From Physcomitrium patens (taxonomy: Eukaryota > Streptophyta > Bryopsida > Funariales > Funariaceae), in the NCBI RefSeq assembly GCF_000002425.4, contig NC_037254.1, positions 15,474,712-15,538,711 on the forward strand: DNA of 64,000 nt. Direction: 5' to 3'. The notes under the pieces are model-generated. The model was not told the DNA's origin. It saw only the letters and a program-made list of their open reading frames with translations, and searched no databases. Numbering within the stretch: the first letter of the stretch is position 1; every line of letters starts with the position of its first letter. The translations under genes and the position numbers were made by a program. Positions 20,323 to 32,595 of this stretch are shown piece by piece.

Positions 20323-20327
20323 GAAAC

Positions 20328-20661
20328 TATTGAAGAAATACTATAAGCATAACACAAGTAAGTAGAAATCAGCAAGGTTGAACATAAGAGAAGTGTGGAA
20401 TGAGATAACTCTTACTTCCAACACCTGTTACTTATAATCAGAGTTCACATCCAATATGTATAGACTTCATCCACATTAATCTATAACTAGCCACCACTCG
20501 AGACCCTAAATTTAACTGCCTCTCGAGACTCTAGCCGCCACTTAGTCCTTAGTTGCCTTTGACCATTAACAACTTACCTAAGAGAATATTTTCTACAAGA
20601 TAACTTATTCTACTTTTACTATTACCTATTTATCTCAACATCTTTATCTTTTACCTCAACA
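20328..20661 (-). repeat. 3' LTR of Copia-1
   Basis: On the minus strand it runs TGTTGAGG to TTCTTCAATA. By eye it differs from the 5' LTR at about 15 of 334 positions. It has two of the roughly 25-base CTCGAG-type units where Copia-2 LTRs have four. AAAGTAGGAG (minus strand) at 20662-20671 is the polypurine tract. Confidence 0.92.
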
Positions 20662-20672
20662 CTCCTACTTTG

Positions 20673-22187
20673 CTAATTGTCAAAGCCCTTCAAACCTAAT
20701 GCCTTTGTCAACATATGATGTCTATCTTTTATCAATGCTTTTGTTAACAAATCAGCAAGCATATCTTCTGTTGCACAATACTTTAAGTCAATCACTCCCA
20801 TTTCAATCTTCTCTCTTATAAAGTGATGTTGAATGTCAATGTGCTTGGTTCTTGAATGATGCTTTGGATTCTTTGAAAAAGCAAGGCATCCTTGATTGTC
20901 ACAATTCAATAGAGTTGCTTCCAATTGCACAAGTCCAATGTCCTCCAAAACTTGCCTTAATCATGTTGCTTCCATTGCACCATGGCTTGCTGCCATGTAC
21001 TCCGCCTCCATTGTGGACCTTGCAATTGTGGGTTGCCTCTTGCAATTCCATGAAATTGCTCCCACTCCAACAAAGAATACATAGCCCATTGTTGACCGCC
21101 TATCATTTGCATCTCCTGCCCAATCCGCATCACAATAACCATGCAAAGCAATACTTTCACCTCGAAGGCACAATTTGAAGTCCAAAGTGCCTTTCAAGTA
21201 CCTCATGATCCTCTTGATGGTTGCCCAATGAAGTGGTCCTGCTTTTGACATGTGTTGACTTACGACACTCACCGCATAAGCAAGATCCACCCTTGTGCCA
21301 ACCATTGCATACATGAGTGACCCAACTGCTGCCTTGTATGGAACACCTTGTATTTGGCTTTCAACTTGTGCAAACTCTTCATCCGTGAGCTTCATCAACT
21401 TCAAATTGGACTCCAAAGGTGTTCCAATAGGCTTGCAATCCTCCATGTTGAATCGTTTCAACACTCCTTCAATGTACTTCTTTTGGCTCATTGTGATAGT
21501 CTTGTTAGCACGATTTCTTGCAAATTCCACTCCTAAGCAATAGTGAAGCTCTCCCAAATCACTCATCTCATATTCCTTTTTTAACTTTGCCTTCAACCAA
21601 TCCATCATCTTTAGAGTATTGGTTAAGATGTTTAAATCATCTACATAAAGAATAACAATCATCAAGAACTCTTTTGATTGTATCACATACATAGAATGGT
21701 CAGCCTCACTTCTTTGGAATCCCTCATTAACAAAGAATGTGTCAATTCTTTGATACCATGCCCTTGGAGATTGCTTGAGTCCATACAAGGATTTCTTCAA
21801 CTTACAAACAAGATGTTGCTTGCCTTCTTTTACAAATCCTTGAGATTGATCCATGTAGATGTCTTCTTCCAACTCTCTATTCAAGAAAGCCGTCTTCACA
21901 TCCATTTGATGCATCTCCAAGTCCATTGCTGCCCCAATTGCCATAATGGTTCTAATGGTGGTGAACTTAGCCACGGGAGCAAATGTCTCATTGAAATCAA
22001 TACCAGCAACTTGTGAGTATCCTTTGGTAACTAGCCTTACCTTATATCTCACAATATCACCCATTGCATCCCTCTTGGTTCTAAACATCCACTTACAACC
22101 AATTGAAGATCGATTTGGTGGAAGTTGAATCAATTTCCATGTTCCATTGCTCATGAGAGATTTGTACTCTTCTTCCATAGCCTCCTC
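20673..22187 (-). pseudogene. Reverse transcriptase-RNase H of Copia-1
   Basis: The frame starts after a TAG shared with Copia-2. Reverse transcriptase has EEEYKSLMSNGTWKLIQLP, MDVKTAFLNRELEEDIYM and the catalytic YVDDLNIL. RNase H has GYCDADWAGD, STMEAEYMAA and CDNQGCLAFSKNPKHHSRTK. A TGA replaces Trp near 20960 (SRQ region), a defect absent from Copia-2, and splits off the last 91 codons, which otherwise end normally. Confidence 0.9.
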
Positions 22188-23947
22188 CTACTTCAACGCA
22201 TTTGTAGACTTCATAGCATCACATATATTCAATGGATCAGCAAGGAGTGCAACATTTGCATGTTCTTCACTTACTTGAGGAAAGATGTGGTCCTTCCACC
22301 ATTCACCACGTTGTTTTCTTTCTCTTATAGGATATCTTCTATCATTTGAAGAAGATTCACCTTGATGCTCTCCAACCTTCTTTTCTTTTGAACCTTGTCT
22401 CTTCTCACTCAAAGGTTGGTATTCCTGATCATCATCATCATCTTCAACTTCTTCATTGTTTGTCATACCAATTGTATACACTTTTTTCTTTTTCTTCTTC
22501 ATCTTCTTTGGTTCTTCATGTTGATTCAAATCTCTACTATCTTCATTGTCTTCATCTTCTTCTTCTTCTTTCGTTGCTGAAATTGAAGATGTGTCCACAA
22601 AGACACCATTACTCTCACTTGGACACATCTCCAAGTGCTCACAAGCACTTTTATGCTCCATAAATTCAACATCACGACTTTTGATAATCTTCTTGGTATC
22701 CAAACACATTAGCCTATATGCCTTGGTACCTTCACAATATCCAAGAAACACACATTTTGTACCTTTTGCATCAAATTTGGACCGCATACAATCTGGTACC
22801 TTTGCATAAGCAATGCATCCAAAAGTCCTCATGTGTGAAACACAAGGTTTCTTCCCACTCCAAGCTTCTTGTGGAGTCATTGATGTAAGTGCATTTGTAG
22901 GACACCTATTCCTTGTATATACTGCATTCACCACAGCTTCCGTCCAAAATTCATGTCCAAGGTTTTGAGCATGAATCATACTCCTTGCCATCTCCACAAT
23001 AGTTCGATTTGCTCTTTCAGCAACTCCATTTTGTTGTGGAGTATAAGGAGTGGAAGTTTGTCTTGCAATACCATGAATCTTCAAATACTCATTAAAGTAC
23101 TTTGACAAATACTCACCTCCATTGTCTATACGCAACACCTTGATCTTGTACTCACATTGCTTCTCCACAAGTGCCTTAAATTCCTTAAACTTTGAAAAGC
23201 ATTCACTCTTGGATTTAAGGATGAAAATCCACACCTTCCTTGAAAAGTCATCAATAAATGTAACAAAGTACCTTGATCCTGCCATTGATGGTGTCCTCAT
23301 AGGTCCACAAACATCAGAATGCACAATCTCCAACGATTTCGTTGCACGTGTTGCAACTCCACTTGGAAATGAGGCTCTTTGTTGTTTGCCTTGAATACAA
23401 CCTTCACAAGTAAGATTTGTGCATGATTGACCAAGATCTAAGCCACTAACCATGGATTGGAGCTCTTTCATACTTTTGGCGTTCAAATGACCAAGGCATC
23501 GATGCCAAATGCCAAACTTGTCTTGATCTTGTGGAAATTCAGCAAATGCCGCCACTTCAACTCCATTCACCTTCTTACAATTGATGAAGTAAAGATTGCC
23601 ATCTCTAAAGCCTTTCAAAAGATTATCTCCATCCTTTGTCTTCACAAAGCATCCATTCATATCAAATTGCACCTTACAACCATGAGAAACAAGTTTATTC
23701 ACTGAAAGAAGGTTTTTCTTCATCTTTGGCACATGTAACACTTCCTTCAATCTGATCTTCTTCATTTGATTCTTCACAACAATCTCCACCACAATGGAGC
23801 CAATTCCAATGGCTTGCACCATGCCATTATCTCCTAACCATACTTTTGTTGTTGGAATAGTTTCATAAGTGTCAAATGAACACTTGTATGGAGTCATGTG
23901 CTTGGTAGCACCCGAATCAATGATCCATTTGGACATGGTAGCCATAG
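22188..23947 (-). pseudogene. Protease-integrase of Copia-1
   Basis: The open stretch is 585 codons. Protease motif WIIDSGATKHMT is near the start. The integrase zinc domain has WHRCLGHLNAKSM and CEGCIQGK. The catalytic acidic residues lie in VHSDVCGPM, the FIDDFSRK region and QNGVAERANRT. The C-terminal acidic/lysine tract (EEEEDEDNEDS, KKMKKKKKK) leads to a TAG at the integrase-RT boundary where Trp is expected. Only that stop breaks it in this stretch. Confidence 0.9.
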
Positions 23948-24116
23948 NNNNNNNNNNNNNNNNNNNNNNNNNNNNNNNNNNNNNNNNNNNNNNNNNNNNN
24001 NNNNNNNNNNNNNNNNNNNNNNNNNNNNNNNNNNNNNNNNNNNNNNNNNNNNNNNNNNNNNNNNNNNNNNNNNNNNNNNNNNNNNNNNNNNNNNNNNNNN
24101 NNNNNNNNNNNNNNNN
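23948..24116. other. Assembly gap (169 N)
   Basis: The gap covers the Gag zinc knuckle. The matching stretch of Copia-2 (about 50228-50396) is also 169 bases, so the gap size is right. Confidence 0.95.
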
Positions 24117-24766
24117 GTTGGAATAGGTACTTTGCCTTGTCTTGAGAAGAGAGCTGAATCTTCACTTTGATGCTCCTTCTCTTTCCTTTTAGTTACTTCA
24201 TGTACAAGTCTTGATGTCACATAGTCTATTGTAAGCTCTTTCAACCTCAAAGACTCCAATGCCACAATGAGGTAGTTTTAGGACTCGGGAAGATTCATGA
24301 GGAGAGTCATGACAATATCACCATCCTCTAAAGGCTTGTCAACAATTGTGAGTTGATTTGCAAGAGCCTTTACCTTATTAACATGTGCCATGAGGTCTTC
24401 ACCTTCTTCCATCTTATAAGTGAAGAATTTCCTTCTTGTGAAGAGGATGTTGGACAAGTTCTTACTCTCATATATGTTGCAAAGTGTCTTCCATGCTTCT
24501 GCTGGTCCTTTGCAATGGATAATGTGAGAAAAGTTGGCTTCATCCAAATTAGTGGCAATCATGCCAAAAGCCTTCTTTTTACGTCTTTTGAAGTCCTTGT
24601 GGTCTTTAGGGCTTGCATCTATGCTTGGAGGGTCTTCACTTTCATCTACAATATCCCAAAGGTCCAAAGACGCCAACAAAAGCTCCATTTTGACCTTCTA
24701 ATGGTAGAAATTGTTGCTTCTAAACTTCTCAATCACTCTCAAACCTTCACCCTCACTAGAAGCCAT
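24117..24766 (-). pseudogene. Gag of Copia-1
   Basis: It begins at an ATG at 24766 (MASSEGEGLRVIEKFRSNNF). TAG at codon 23 precedes KVKMELLLASLDLWDIVDES. A TAA at codon 163 follows LLMNLPES, then VALESLRLKELTIDYVTSRL. These match the Copia-2 Gag, stops included. One base is missing near 24130 compared with Copia-2 (GGCAAAG-TACC), next to the gap, and could be an assembly error. Confidence 0.88.
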
Positions 24767-25237
24767 GTCTAAGGAGGAGTGTATCAAAAAATATTGAGAG
24801 AAGGAGTCTCTAAAAGCTTAAAGTCACTAAACGAAGTTTGCACTAGTAGAATCTCAGAATGCTTTGTTATGAACAAAAGAGTGGTATCTCACTGAAAACA
24901 CTTTCAACTCAACTTGTGAAGCTTTCTTCAAGTAATTGCACCCTCATGGAACTCACAATCACTCGTCTTAATCACTTTCTCATCAAAACACTCAAAGATA
25001 ATGAAGAAACTTCACCAACTCAAAAGACACTATCAAGGTCTTTCTACAAAGTCTTAACCTCACCAAGCAAGGAGATAAGAATCCATAAAGCAATGTTAGA
25101 GATGTATAAGTTTAATACCAATAGCCTCATTATACCAACAAACCTAACATCAACAAATACCATAAGATCTAATCCACACAAAAACAACAAAGAGAAAATG
25201 ACTTCAACTTACTTGAATAGCACAACAGAGAGTGAGT

Positions 25238-25249
25238 GGACCCATAACC
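25238..25249 (-). other. Primer-binding site of Copia-1 (half-tRNA type)
   Basis: On the minus strand GGTTATGGGTCC directly follows the 5' LTR. It is complementary to the anticodon arm of initiator tRNA-Met (around CAT) with one G-T mismatch, rather than to the tRNA 3' end. Confidence 0.6.
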
Positions 25250-25583
25250 TATTGAAGAAATACTATAAGCATAACACAAGTAAGTAGAAATCAGCAAGGT
25301 TGCACATAAGAGAAGTGTGGAATGAGATGACTCTTACTTCCACCATCCGTTACTTATAATCAGAGTTCACATCCAATATGTATAGACTTCATCCACATTC
25401 ATCTATAACTAGCCGCCACTCGAGATCCTAAATTTAACCGCCTCTCTAGACTCTAGCCGCCACTTAGTCCTTAGTTGCCTTTGACCATTAGCAACTTACC
25501 TAAGAGAATATTCTCTATAAGATAACTTATTCTACTTTTACAATTATCTATTTATCTCAACATCTTTATCTTTTACCTCAACA
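25250..25583 (-). repeat. 5' LTR of Copia-1
   Basis: The same 334-base length as the 3' LTR, with termini TGTTGAGG and TTCAATA on the minus strand. Confidence 0.92.
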
Positions 25584-26326
25584 AAAACAACTTATTTATA
25601 ACATAAGTAAATTTTCTCACTTGTATTTTCAATCTTTCTATGACTTATTATACTAAGAAATGGGTATTGACATACCTCAACTACCTCTCTTACAACCAAA
25701 TTTTAAAGTATGTATCTTAAAAAAATTACCATTGCTATGCTATATCTAAAGTTAGTCTCATCCTTATAATATATGATTGAAAAGTTTGTTGTTGGTCCAA
25801 AAAAATACAAAACTTATTGTTGTAGAAATCTTTGTTATTTATATATGTCTTAGTTAGTTTTTATCTTCATCTTTGTATTAGTTTGTATTAAGTTATCAAC
25901 CAAATCTTCACTTACATTTAATCTAATTTACGTCATTTTAGACTTGTATAATTCAATGTAAAATCAATGGAATGATTTGAAATCTTTTGTAATAGATTAA
26001 AGTTGTTATCCTTGACTTACAATCGTATTAGATTCTTTTTTTTTAGCAATTCATTTCTCCTTGATTTGATTATTTTTGCTTTCAAGCTTTGCAGACATGT
26101 GGATGCATTCATTCAAAATGATATTTTAAGAATTTATTCTAATCAAAGATTTCAATAAATTATAATATATTTTTTTCCAAGACTCAAGTTTTTTTTTATT
26201 TTTATTTTTATTATTTTTTTTAATTTTTATCTTTTAAATCAAAAATATAATAATCATAAAAAAAATAATATTTTATCATTTTTCTTAAAGTAATTTTGAT
26301 CTTTCAAAATATTCGAAGATGTCTCT

Positions 26327-26525
26327 AAGATGAAAATCCACTACATGTGGTTTTCTTTTATTTTTATCATTATCCAAAAGTCAATAAGAGGAGTCGAAGA
26401 TGAAAATCTACCACTTATAGTCTATCTTATTCTTATCCAAAAAGTCATCAAGAAGATTCTAAGATGAAAATCCACCATATATAATCTATTATTTCTTTAT
26501 TCTCATCTTTTAAACTTTTTGGTTA
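26327..26525. repeat. Tandem repeat, about 65-70 bp x3
   Basis: AAGATGAAAATC recurs at 26327, 26397 and 26461, each followed by a CCA(C/T) block, a TTATTTTTAT-like stretch and TCCAAAAAGTCA in the better units. Confidence 0.75.
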
Positions 26526-26565
26526 TCAATCTCATAGTTGATCATGTATAAACAAAAAAACAAAT

Positions 26566-26637
26566 ATATGAATTGAAATAAGCATATGAATTAATATAAG
26601 TATATGAATCAAAATAAGTATATGATTTAAAATAATA
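26566..26637. repeat. 18-bp tandem repeat x4
   Basis: Units of ATATGAATTGAAATAAGC type start at 26566, 26584, 26602 and 26620. Phase is exact. Confidence 0.85.
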
Positions 26638-29034
26638 AACTACTAATAATTATCTAATTTTGTATTTAAGGTAGATATAATATTTATAAATTCCTATTTT
26701 TTAACTAATATATAATTGACATCATGATAATATATTATCCAACTTGTCCATTCTGATTTATGTGGCCTTTTATTCAAATCAATTTTTAAATCTAGTTATA
26801 TTTTTATTTTCATTAATAACTATAATAGATATTTTTTAGTATATTTCTTGGTACTAAAAAGTGACATCTTTAAGAAAATTAAGATATTTTAAAATATGAT
26901 AAAAAAAATTAGAAAAAATTATTTTATTTATAATTAGACAAGAAAAGAGAATACTATTCTATATGTTCTAATAATTCTTTTAAAGAAGCAAGAATTTGAA
27001 GAAATATACATAACTCTTTATAAATCATAGAAAAATTGAACATCAATTTTTTTTTTTTTTATATATGTGAGACTATGAGGAGCCTTCTATATGGAGCAAA
27101 ATTTCCTAGCTACAATTGAAAAGAAGCTATATATGCAATTAACTTTATTTGAAATCAAGTACTTCATCAAGCCTTCTACCATGATATACCCTATAAATTT
27201 TATATATAGTACGTACTAGATATATTACATCTAAATATATTTAATTTTGATGCCTTTCTTTTCATATAAAAAAAAAATAAAAAAAATCTTAAGGCTAGGC
27301 ACATGATTCTTATTAGTCATAATAATTACTTTAAAGCATATGAATGCTTTAACTAAACAACTAAGAAGCTAATAATTTCTAGTAGATAAAATTGGCATAT
27401 TTCATCAAAAAAAATTCCTATCAAGTGATAAATATATTCTTAGGTCCTTTCTATACCGTAACACTTTACCAACACTTCATTTGATTAATTCTATTTCACA
27501 TATTCTAGAACCTACAACTTCGACTACTTTATTTTTGTCTACCTTCTAAGATGTTTATTCACTCTATAGTCCACTTACATCACTAATTAGCTCACCATTT
27601 TGCTAAGAATTTTATCAATTAATTATAATTCTTTTAACCAAAGATCTTCTATTAAATTTTTTAATGGATATCCCTTGCTATGGTGTTGTATCACATAAAG
27701 TCTTACTTGAAAATGCACCAAGCACCTAGTTGTTGAAGGTAGAAGGAAAGTTGCAAGAATAAAATCCTAATAATTTTAATAGAGTCCTAAATAAATTTCA
27801 ATTAAATCTTAATAATATTAATCAAGCTTTAATCAAATCCAAAAGAAATATTAAAGAAATTACAAAAGAAACATGAAGAAATTTAGGTTTTTTTAAAAAA
27901 ATTATAAAAAAACCATAAAAGAATAATAAATAAATCTTAAAAAAATTCTAAAGAAATCCAAAATAAATCCGCAAGAAATCCTAAAGAAATATTAAATAAA
28001 TCTTAAATAAATCTTAAATAAGTCCTAATCAAATCTTATTTTAATTCTAATTGAAATTCTAATAAAATCTTAATTAAATCCTAGATTAAGTCTTAATTAA
28101 ATCTTAAATCTTAAACCAAATCCAAGATAAATCTTAAATTCTAAATCTTAAATTAAAGCTTAGATAAATCCTAAATTCTATACTAAATCCTAGAAAAAAC
28201 TTAAATCTTAAATAAATCCTAAATCCTAAATCAAATCTTAGAAGAATCCTAAATCCTAAATCATATTCTAATCAAAATCTAATCAACTCAAACCAATTCT
28301 AAAGTAGATTAAAATCCGAGTATTTATTGATTAAATCATTGATCTTGCTTAAAAATTTACACACCTCTTAATCTCTTAGTTAAAAATAAGTGTAACAAAT
28401 TTGAAGCTAATTTTACTTACCAAATAGAAAAAAAATCCTAAAATCTACTTGGATATTGATTAGCCTCCTACTCTAATCTAAATGTTAAACTTTCAGTACC
28501 AATATTTCTTTTTTGAATTATTAAATTTCTCTCAAAATTCACTTAAACTATTAGAAATCAAGTCTAGTTTGGATACTTAAAAATTTCACTTCAATCCAAT
28601 AAATAAATTACTAAAGATCTTAAAAATACTCACTAACCCTCAAACTCCAATTTTTGACACCTCAACCTACAAAAACTTTTATACACTTTGATTTAACCAT
28701 TCAATTGACATCAAAATTTGAATACACGTTAACAACTGATATACCAATATCAAACCCAAAATTTACTTATATACATATGACAAAACTCAAGAAACCTTCA
28801 AATATATAAACATAGTTTTATTTCTCAAAATCTAAATCAATTAAGAACATTATTAACTTTGAAAATTCTTTCAAAATCAAATATTAATTTGATTGAAATA
28901 AAATCAGTTTCTAAAAATTTATTTGTGAGTTTTCTCTTAAATACTATTCTCTAATCTTCAAAAGAACCCTAGAGTCACCATTGGTGCATAGTTTTGTACT
29001 CAAGGTTTGATTATGATTCAAGTTGACAACCAGT

Positions 29035-29509
29035 TGTCACGAACCAAAAAATACAAACAAGAAATCTAAACAAGAAGTTCAAGAAGAAATGACAAGAACT
29101 AGATTATCAGATGAGTACAAGAGCAACGGGAAGAGAATTGAGCTAGAGCTTCAAGAAATGCGTTGTCGAGACTGAAGAACTCTTCAGCCTCGACTCCTAT
29201 ATATACTACTAGCCTATGGTTCTAAGGAAGCGCATCAAGAAGCTTCCCAAGAACTATGAAGATTCTCGAGCAACTACCCAAGAGCTAGGAAGCTTCTCAA
29301 GTAACTTCTTAGAATCTACTAGAATATTCTAAGAATCTTCTAGAGCCTTCTAAAGGAATCTTTAGAGAATCTTCAAAGAATCTTTAGGAAATCTTTAAAG
29401 AATATTCTAAGAGAATATTCAAGGAATCTTCTGGAAGTTTTTAGAGACTTCTTTCTAGAAGGTTTTAGAAACTTGTATCTAGAAAGGTCTAAGGACTATG
29501 TCTCTAACA
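29035..29509 (-). repeat. Solo LTR of family A with perfect 5-bp target duplication
   Basis: On the minus strand it starts TGTTAGAGACATAGTCC and ends GTGACA, 475 bases. CCAGT precedes it (29030-29034) and follows it (29510-29514), so it inserted as a full element and then recombined LTR to LTR. U3 is an expanded, irregular series of TTCTAGA/GAATCTTC blocks. Confidence 0.92.
29165..29205 (-). promoter_or_regulatory. TATA box and palindrome of solo LTR-A
   Basis: TATATATA at 29198-29205. The dyad at 29165-29194 reads GTCGAGACTGAAGA, AC, TCTTCAGCCTCGAC on the + strand, with one mismatched pair. Confidence 0.7.
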
Positions 29510-29806
29510 CCAGTCCTCTTTGATTATCATTTTTTGGCTTCTTGAGATAAAATTTTTTAAAATATATTTTTAATTTTCTTTTATATATGCCTATATTATT
29601 TTGTTTTGTATTATTTATGGCCCTACATAGTAAATAAAAGCCTATTTCATAAAATGGTACCAATAGTATCCTTTAATTTTACTAACTTTTTGATTACTCC
29701 TTATTTTTAAAGATATTTTGCTATAATATTTTAAAATGAGATATTCTTTTATATAATATTTTTTTTTATTTTCATTCATTAGCCCTATTATATCATAACA
29801 ATGACA

Positions 29807-30999
29807 TTTTTTCTTCCTTTAGCAAGTAGAATATGTATTTGGATAATTACATAGTTAACATTACTTTTAAAGATTTTAATATTTATTTTACAAAAATAAA
29901 ATCTAAGCTTTAAGGAGATAATATTAGACTTTTAAAAGTCCTAGTAGATCCAAAATAGATATTAATTACAAAAGAAAAATTAAGCTCAATTTAAAAAATA
30001 AAATATAAGATTTTTTTTTGTTACTACTTAAGAATCAAATTATTAGTGCATAATGGATGTTAAAAATTAAACCTAAGAACAATGGCTAATCTTCTCGCCA
30101 AATAATACATCTCATTGCTAAAAGATTTGAAAAATGATTTGGCCTTGACTTTGACAAAGTCTTTACTTTTATTGTCAAAATGGTTCATCATTTGATTTCT
30201 TGTAATAATAGCAACTCATAAAATATATTAATTCCATCACTTAGACTTCAAAATGATTCATCATTTTATCTCTTGGAATAAGAGCAATTTATAACAATTA
30301 TTGGTACTATTACTTAGACGTCAAAATAGCTTTTTTGTATGATTACCTTAAAAAAGAGTTATATATATAGTAAATACTTGGCTTTGTATAATATAATTTA
30401 AAATATTTGATATGCAAACTAAACAAGTTTTTTTTATAAATCTAGGTAAAATTTAAGAATGTCATACAAACATATAGATGCTAACTTAAAATCCTTCAAG
30501 TTAATTTGTAACACAAATGACTATAACATTTACTACTTAAAATAAAGAAATAATAATATTATCCTAATCATTAACATAGATGTTTTTTTTTATAACAAAG
30601 GATTATGTGTACAAAATTTTATGGCTAGAAAATAATTAAAAAATAAGTTTAATCTAATAGACTTAGAGATGGTTACTAAATATTTTATAGTCGAAATTAC
30701 TTATATATATTAAAGATTCTTTCTTACTCACTATTAATATGCACTAGATATGTTCATAGAATTTGGATTCATAGACTTAAGATTGGAATATGTACCCTTC
30801 TTTTCAAGTCTAGTACTTACCTTTAATATAATACTTGTTAATGTTCACAATTATTATAGAAAGATAGTTAAGCTTATCTTCTTGGCAACTACATGCTATT
30901 TTTTAATATTTGCTATTAATTATATTTCTAAATTCATGTCACAACTTTAAAGATCACATTTAAAAAAAAATAATTATATTTTCTAATATATAAAAAAGA
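29807..30999. other. AT-rich spacer, nothing recognised
   Basis: Short open frames only (for example 30750-30950), with no recognisable motif. It may be decayed copia upstream of the relic at 31000. Confidence 0.45.
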
Positions 31000-31445
31000 C
31001 AACAAACTTTCGACTTTTGAACAAACTTGACCAATAATATAATATTAGAATCTTCATTAATACTAAGTAGGTATGCTATTTTAATCAACTAGCAGATATT
31101 CCTTTATGATGTTTGATACTACTATATCTTGGTAAATTAAAAGATAATAGACTATTACAATATCATCAATATAGTTAGATTATATAAGTATTTTTATTAA
31201 AAATGCAAAAGTTGTACAGCTAAAATAACTATTCATTAAAACATGTCTATTAAATTTTGAAATTTTATCTCAACTTCTTATCTTAAACATTAATAGCTAG
31301 AATATTAAATTAAATCTAGATGCTAATCCTATTATAATCTATTGTAACAACCAATCAGCAATTAAATTAACAAAAACTTAAATATTCCATACAAAGATTA
31401 AACATGTAGAAATATATTATCATTTTATTAAAGAAAAATAAAATC
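31000..31445 (+). pseudogene. Copia RNase H relic
   Basis: Around 31340-31435 the + frame reads YCNNQSAIKLTK, a stop, then FHTKIKHVEIYYHFIKEK. That is the strongly conserved C-terminal RNase H motif of Ty1/copia elements (compare CDNQGCLAFSKN and SRTKHIDIQHHFIREK in Copia-1). Upstream, only fragments are readable. It is much older than Copia-1 and Copia-2. Confidence 0.7.
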
Positions 31446-32406
31446 ATGTAAAATAAAATTATATTATATTTTTGTATATATTCAATTCATATATATCTTT
31501 TCAATGATCCTTTGTAGTATCAAATTTGAGCTACATAGATCTAAGCTAAGTTTCACTAGTCTAATAGCTCTTTCATATTAAATCCTCTTTTATAACTCTA
31601 ATACTACTAATCATATTACACATATAATCTCTCCAAGTAATCCAAAACTTTTTTATAAGTTTAAAAGCTTCTAAACTTTGTATTTGAAAAATACTTCACT
31701 ACTTTTTTTTTATTCTTTTCAAATCTTATTAATTCATGATTTTATCCTTCTTTTTATAATATAATATTTAATAATCTTACAAATATTTTATTCATATGGT
31801 TTTTTTTATTAAATTATTATTATCAAAATTCTTAATTTTTATATTATAATGTATATATCTTATCTTTTTATAATAACTACACCTTCAAGCTTCTTTACAA
31901 AATTCTTTCATAGCTATAGCAACCTCTTTTAAAAAAATCAATTATTTTTCCAATCAATCTAAAAACATTCCTATCTCAGCTAACAAACCTTAAAATTTCT
32001 TTTTCAAAGATAAAAACTACTCACTTAAAATTAATATTTTTTCATGTTATTGACAACTTCTTTGTGGATGATTTTTTCTATTGACTCAATTCAAAAAAAA
32101 AAAAAAGTATATACCATCTTCAATAATAATGCTATTGGTTGAATATAAATCTATATAATATTATTTTATAGACATGAATATACTTAAATTCTTACTATTA
32201 AAACTTAAAATTATACATAATAATTAAGATAGAAAGCAAGCATGCAAAAGATAATTATTCTATAGGACCAATCACCCATTTTCTTGGATGAAGACAAAGA
32301 AGCTTCTTCAATGATAATTTCAAAGGCTATCTCTCTCCTTTATTCCTATAAACTTATAACTTCATATGATCAATTAGAGTTTTATATTTTAAGACTAAAG
32401 AGGAGG
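31446..32406. other. AT-rich tail before LTR-F
   Basis: No gene seen. AAGAGGAGG at 32398-32406 just before LTR-F looks like a polypurine tract, which fits the end of the copia relic upstream. Confidence 0.4.
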
Positions 32407-32595
32407 TGTTGACATACATTCCTTCTATGAATGACATCCATTGTCATAGATTGCACCAATCCTATTAATTCTTGAGATTATACTTAATCTATACTTAAAC
32501 ATAAGAATTATACATATACACAAATATATGATTTATGTAACTCTTAATGCATAAATTACATATGCAATTGAATTATAAAATGTAAGCAATCTTCA
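32407..32595 (+). repeat. LTR-F (small copia-like LTR)
   Basis: It starts TGTTGACATACATTCC directly after a purine tract and ends near CAATCTTCA. TAGTATCAATAC at 32599, a weak primer-site relic, follows. It aligns with 13801-13980. Having a purine tract before it and a primer-like site after it would fit a junction shared by two tandem elements, or chance. Confidence 0.55.

Larger units (their letters stand above)
20328..25583 (-). mobile_element. Ty1/copia element Copia-1, near full length
   Basis: Two 334-base LTRs flank a single gag-pol frame with the copia order Gag, protease, integrase, reverse transcriptase, RNase H. The flanks are GAAAC (20323-20327) and AAAAC (25584-25588), a target duplication with one difference. 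It is about 98% identical in protein to Copia-2 (48710-54066) over protease-integrase, and inverted to it. It has the same gag stop codons, one extra stop in RNase H and a 1-base loss beside an assembly gap. Confidence 0.92.
25589..27683. other. AT-rich spacer with two short tandem repeats
   Basis: No gene recognised. Long A/T runs occur near 26180-26280 and 27045. The two tandem repeats inside are listed separately. Confidence 0.5.
27684..29806 (-). repeat. LTR-B copy split by a solo LTR-A
   Basis: The left end TGTTGTATCACATAAAG, TTCAAGTAAGAC-type sequence and CAACTAGGTGC motif (minus strand) match the 3' terminus of LTR-B. The right end, TAGCCCTATTATATC to ATGACA, matches its 5' terminus. 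The interior 27740-28280 is a decayed AATCCTAAATC array, homologous in place to the telomere-like arrays at 58058-58440 and 62755-63215. Without the inserted solo LTR it is about 1.64 kb. No matching target duplication was found. Confidence 0.72.

Noticed and set aside
20323..20327. Perfect target duplication for Copia-1
   Set aside because: The flanks are GAAAC and AAAAC, so one base differs; recorded as imperfect.
22346..22809. Plus-strand frames rich in Ser/Leu/His opposite the copia integrase tail
   Set aside because: Shadows of the acidic/Lys-rich coding tract on the minus strand; the same shadows appear opposite Copia-2.
24859..25287. 142-codon plus-strand frame beside Copia-1, repeated at 49056-49484 opposite Copia-2
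   Set aside because: It overlaps the copia LTR end, primer site and leader on the opposite strand. Conservation follows from copia identity; composition is low-complexity Ser/Thr/Asn. No domain seen.
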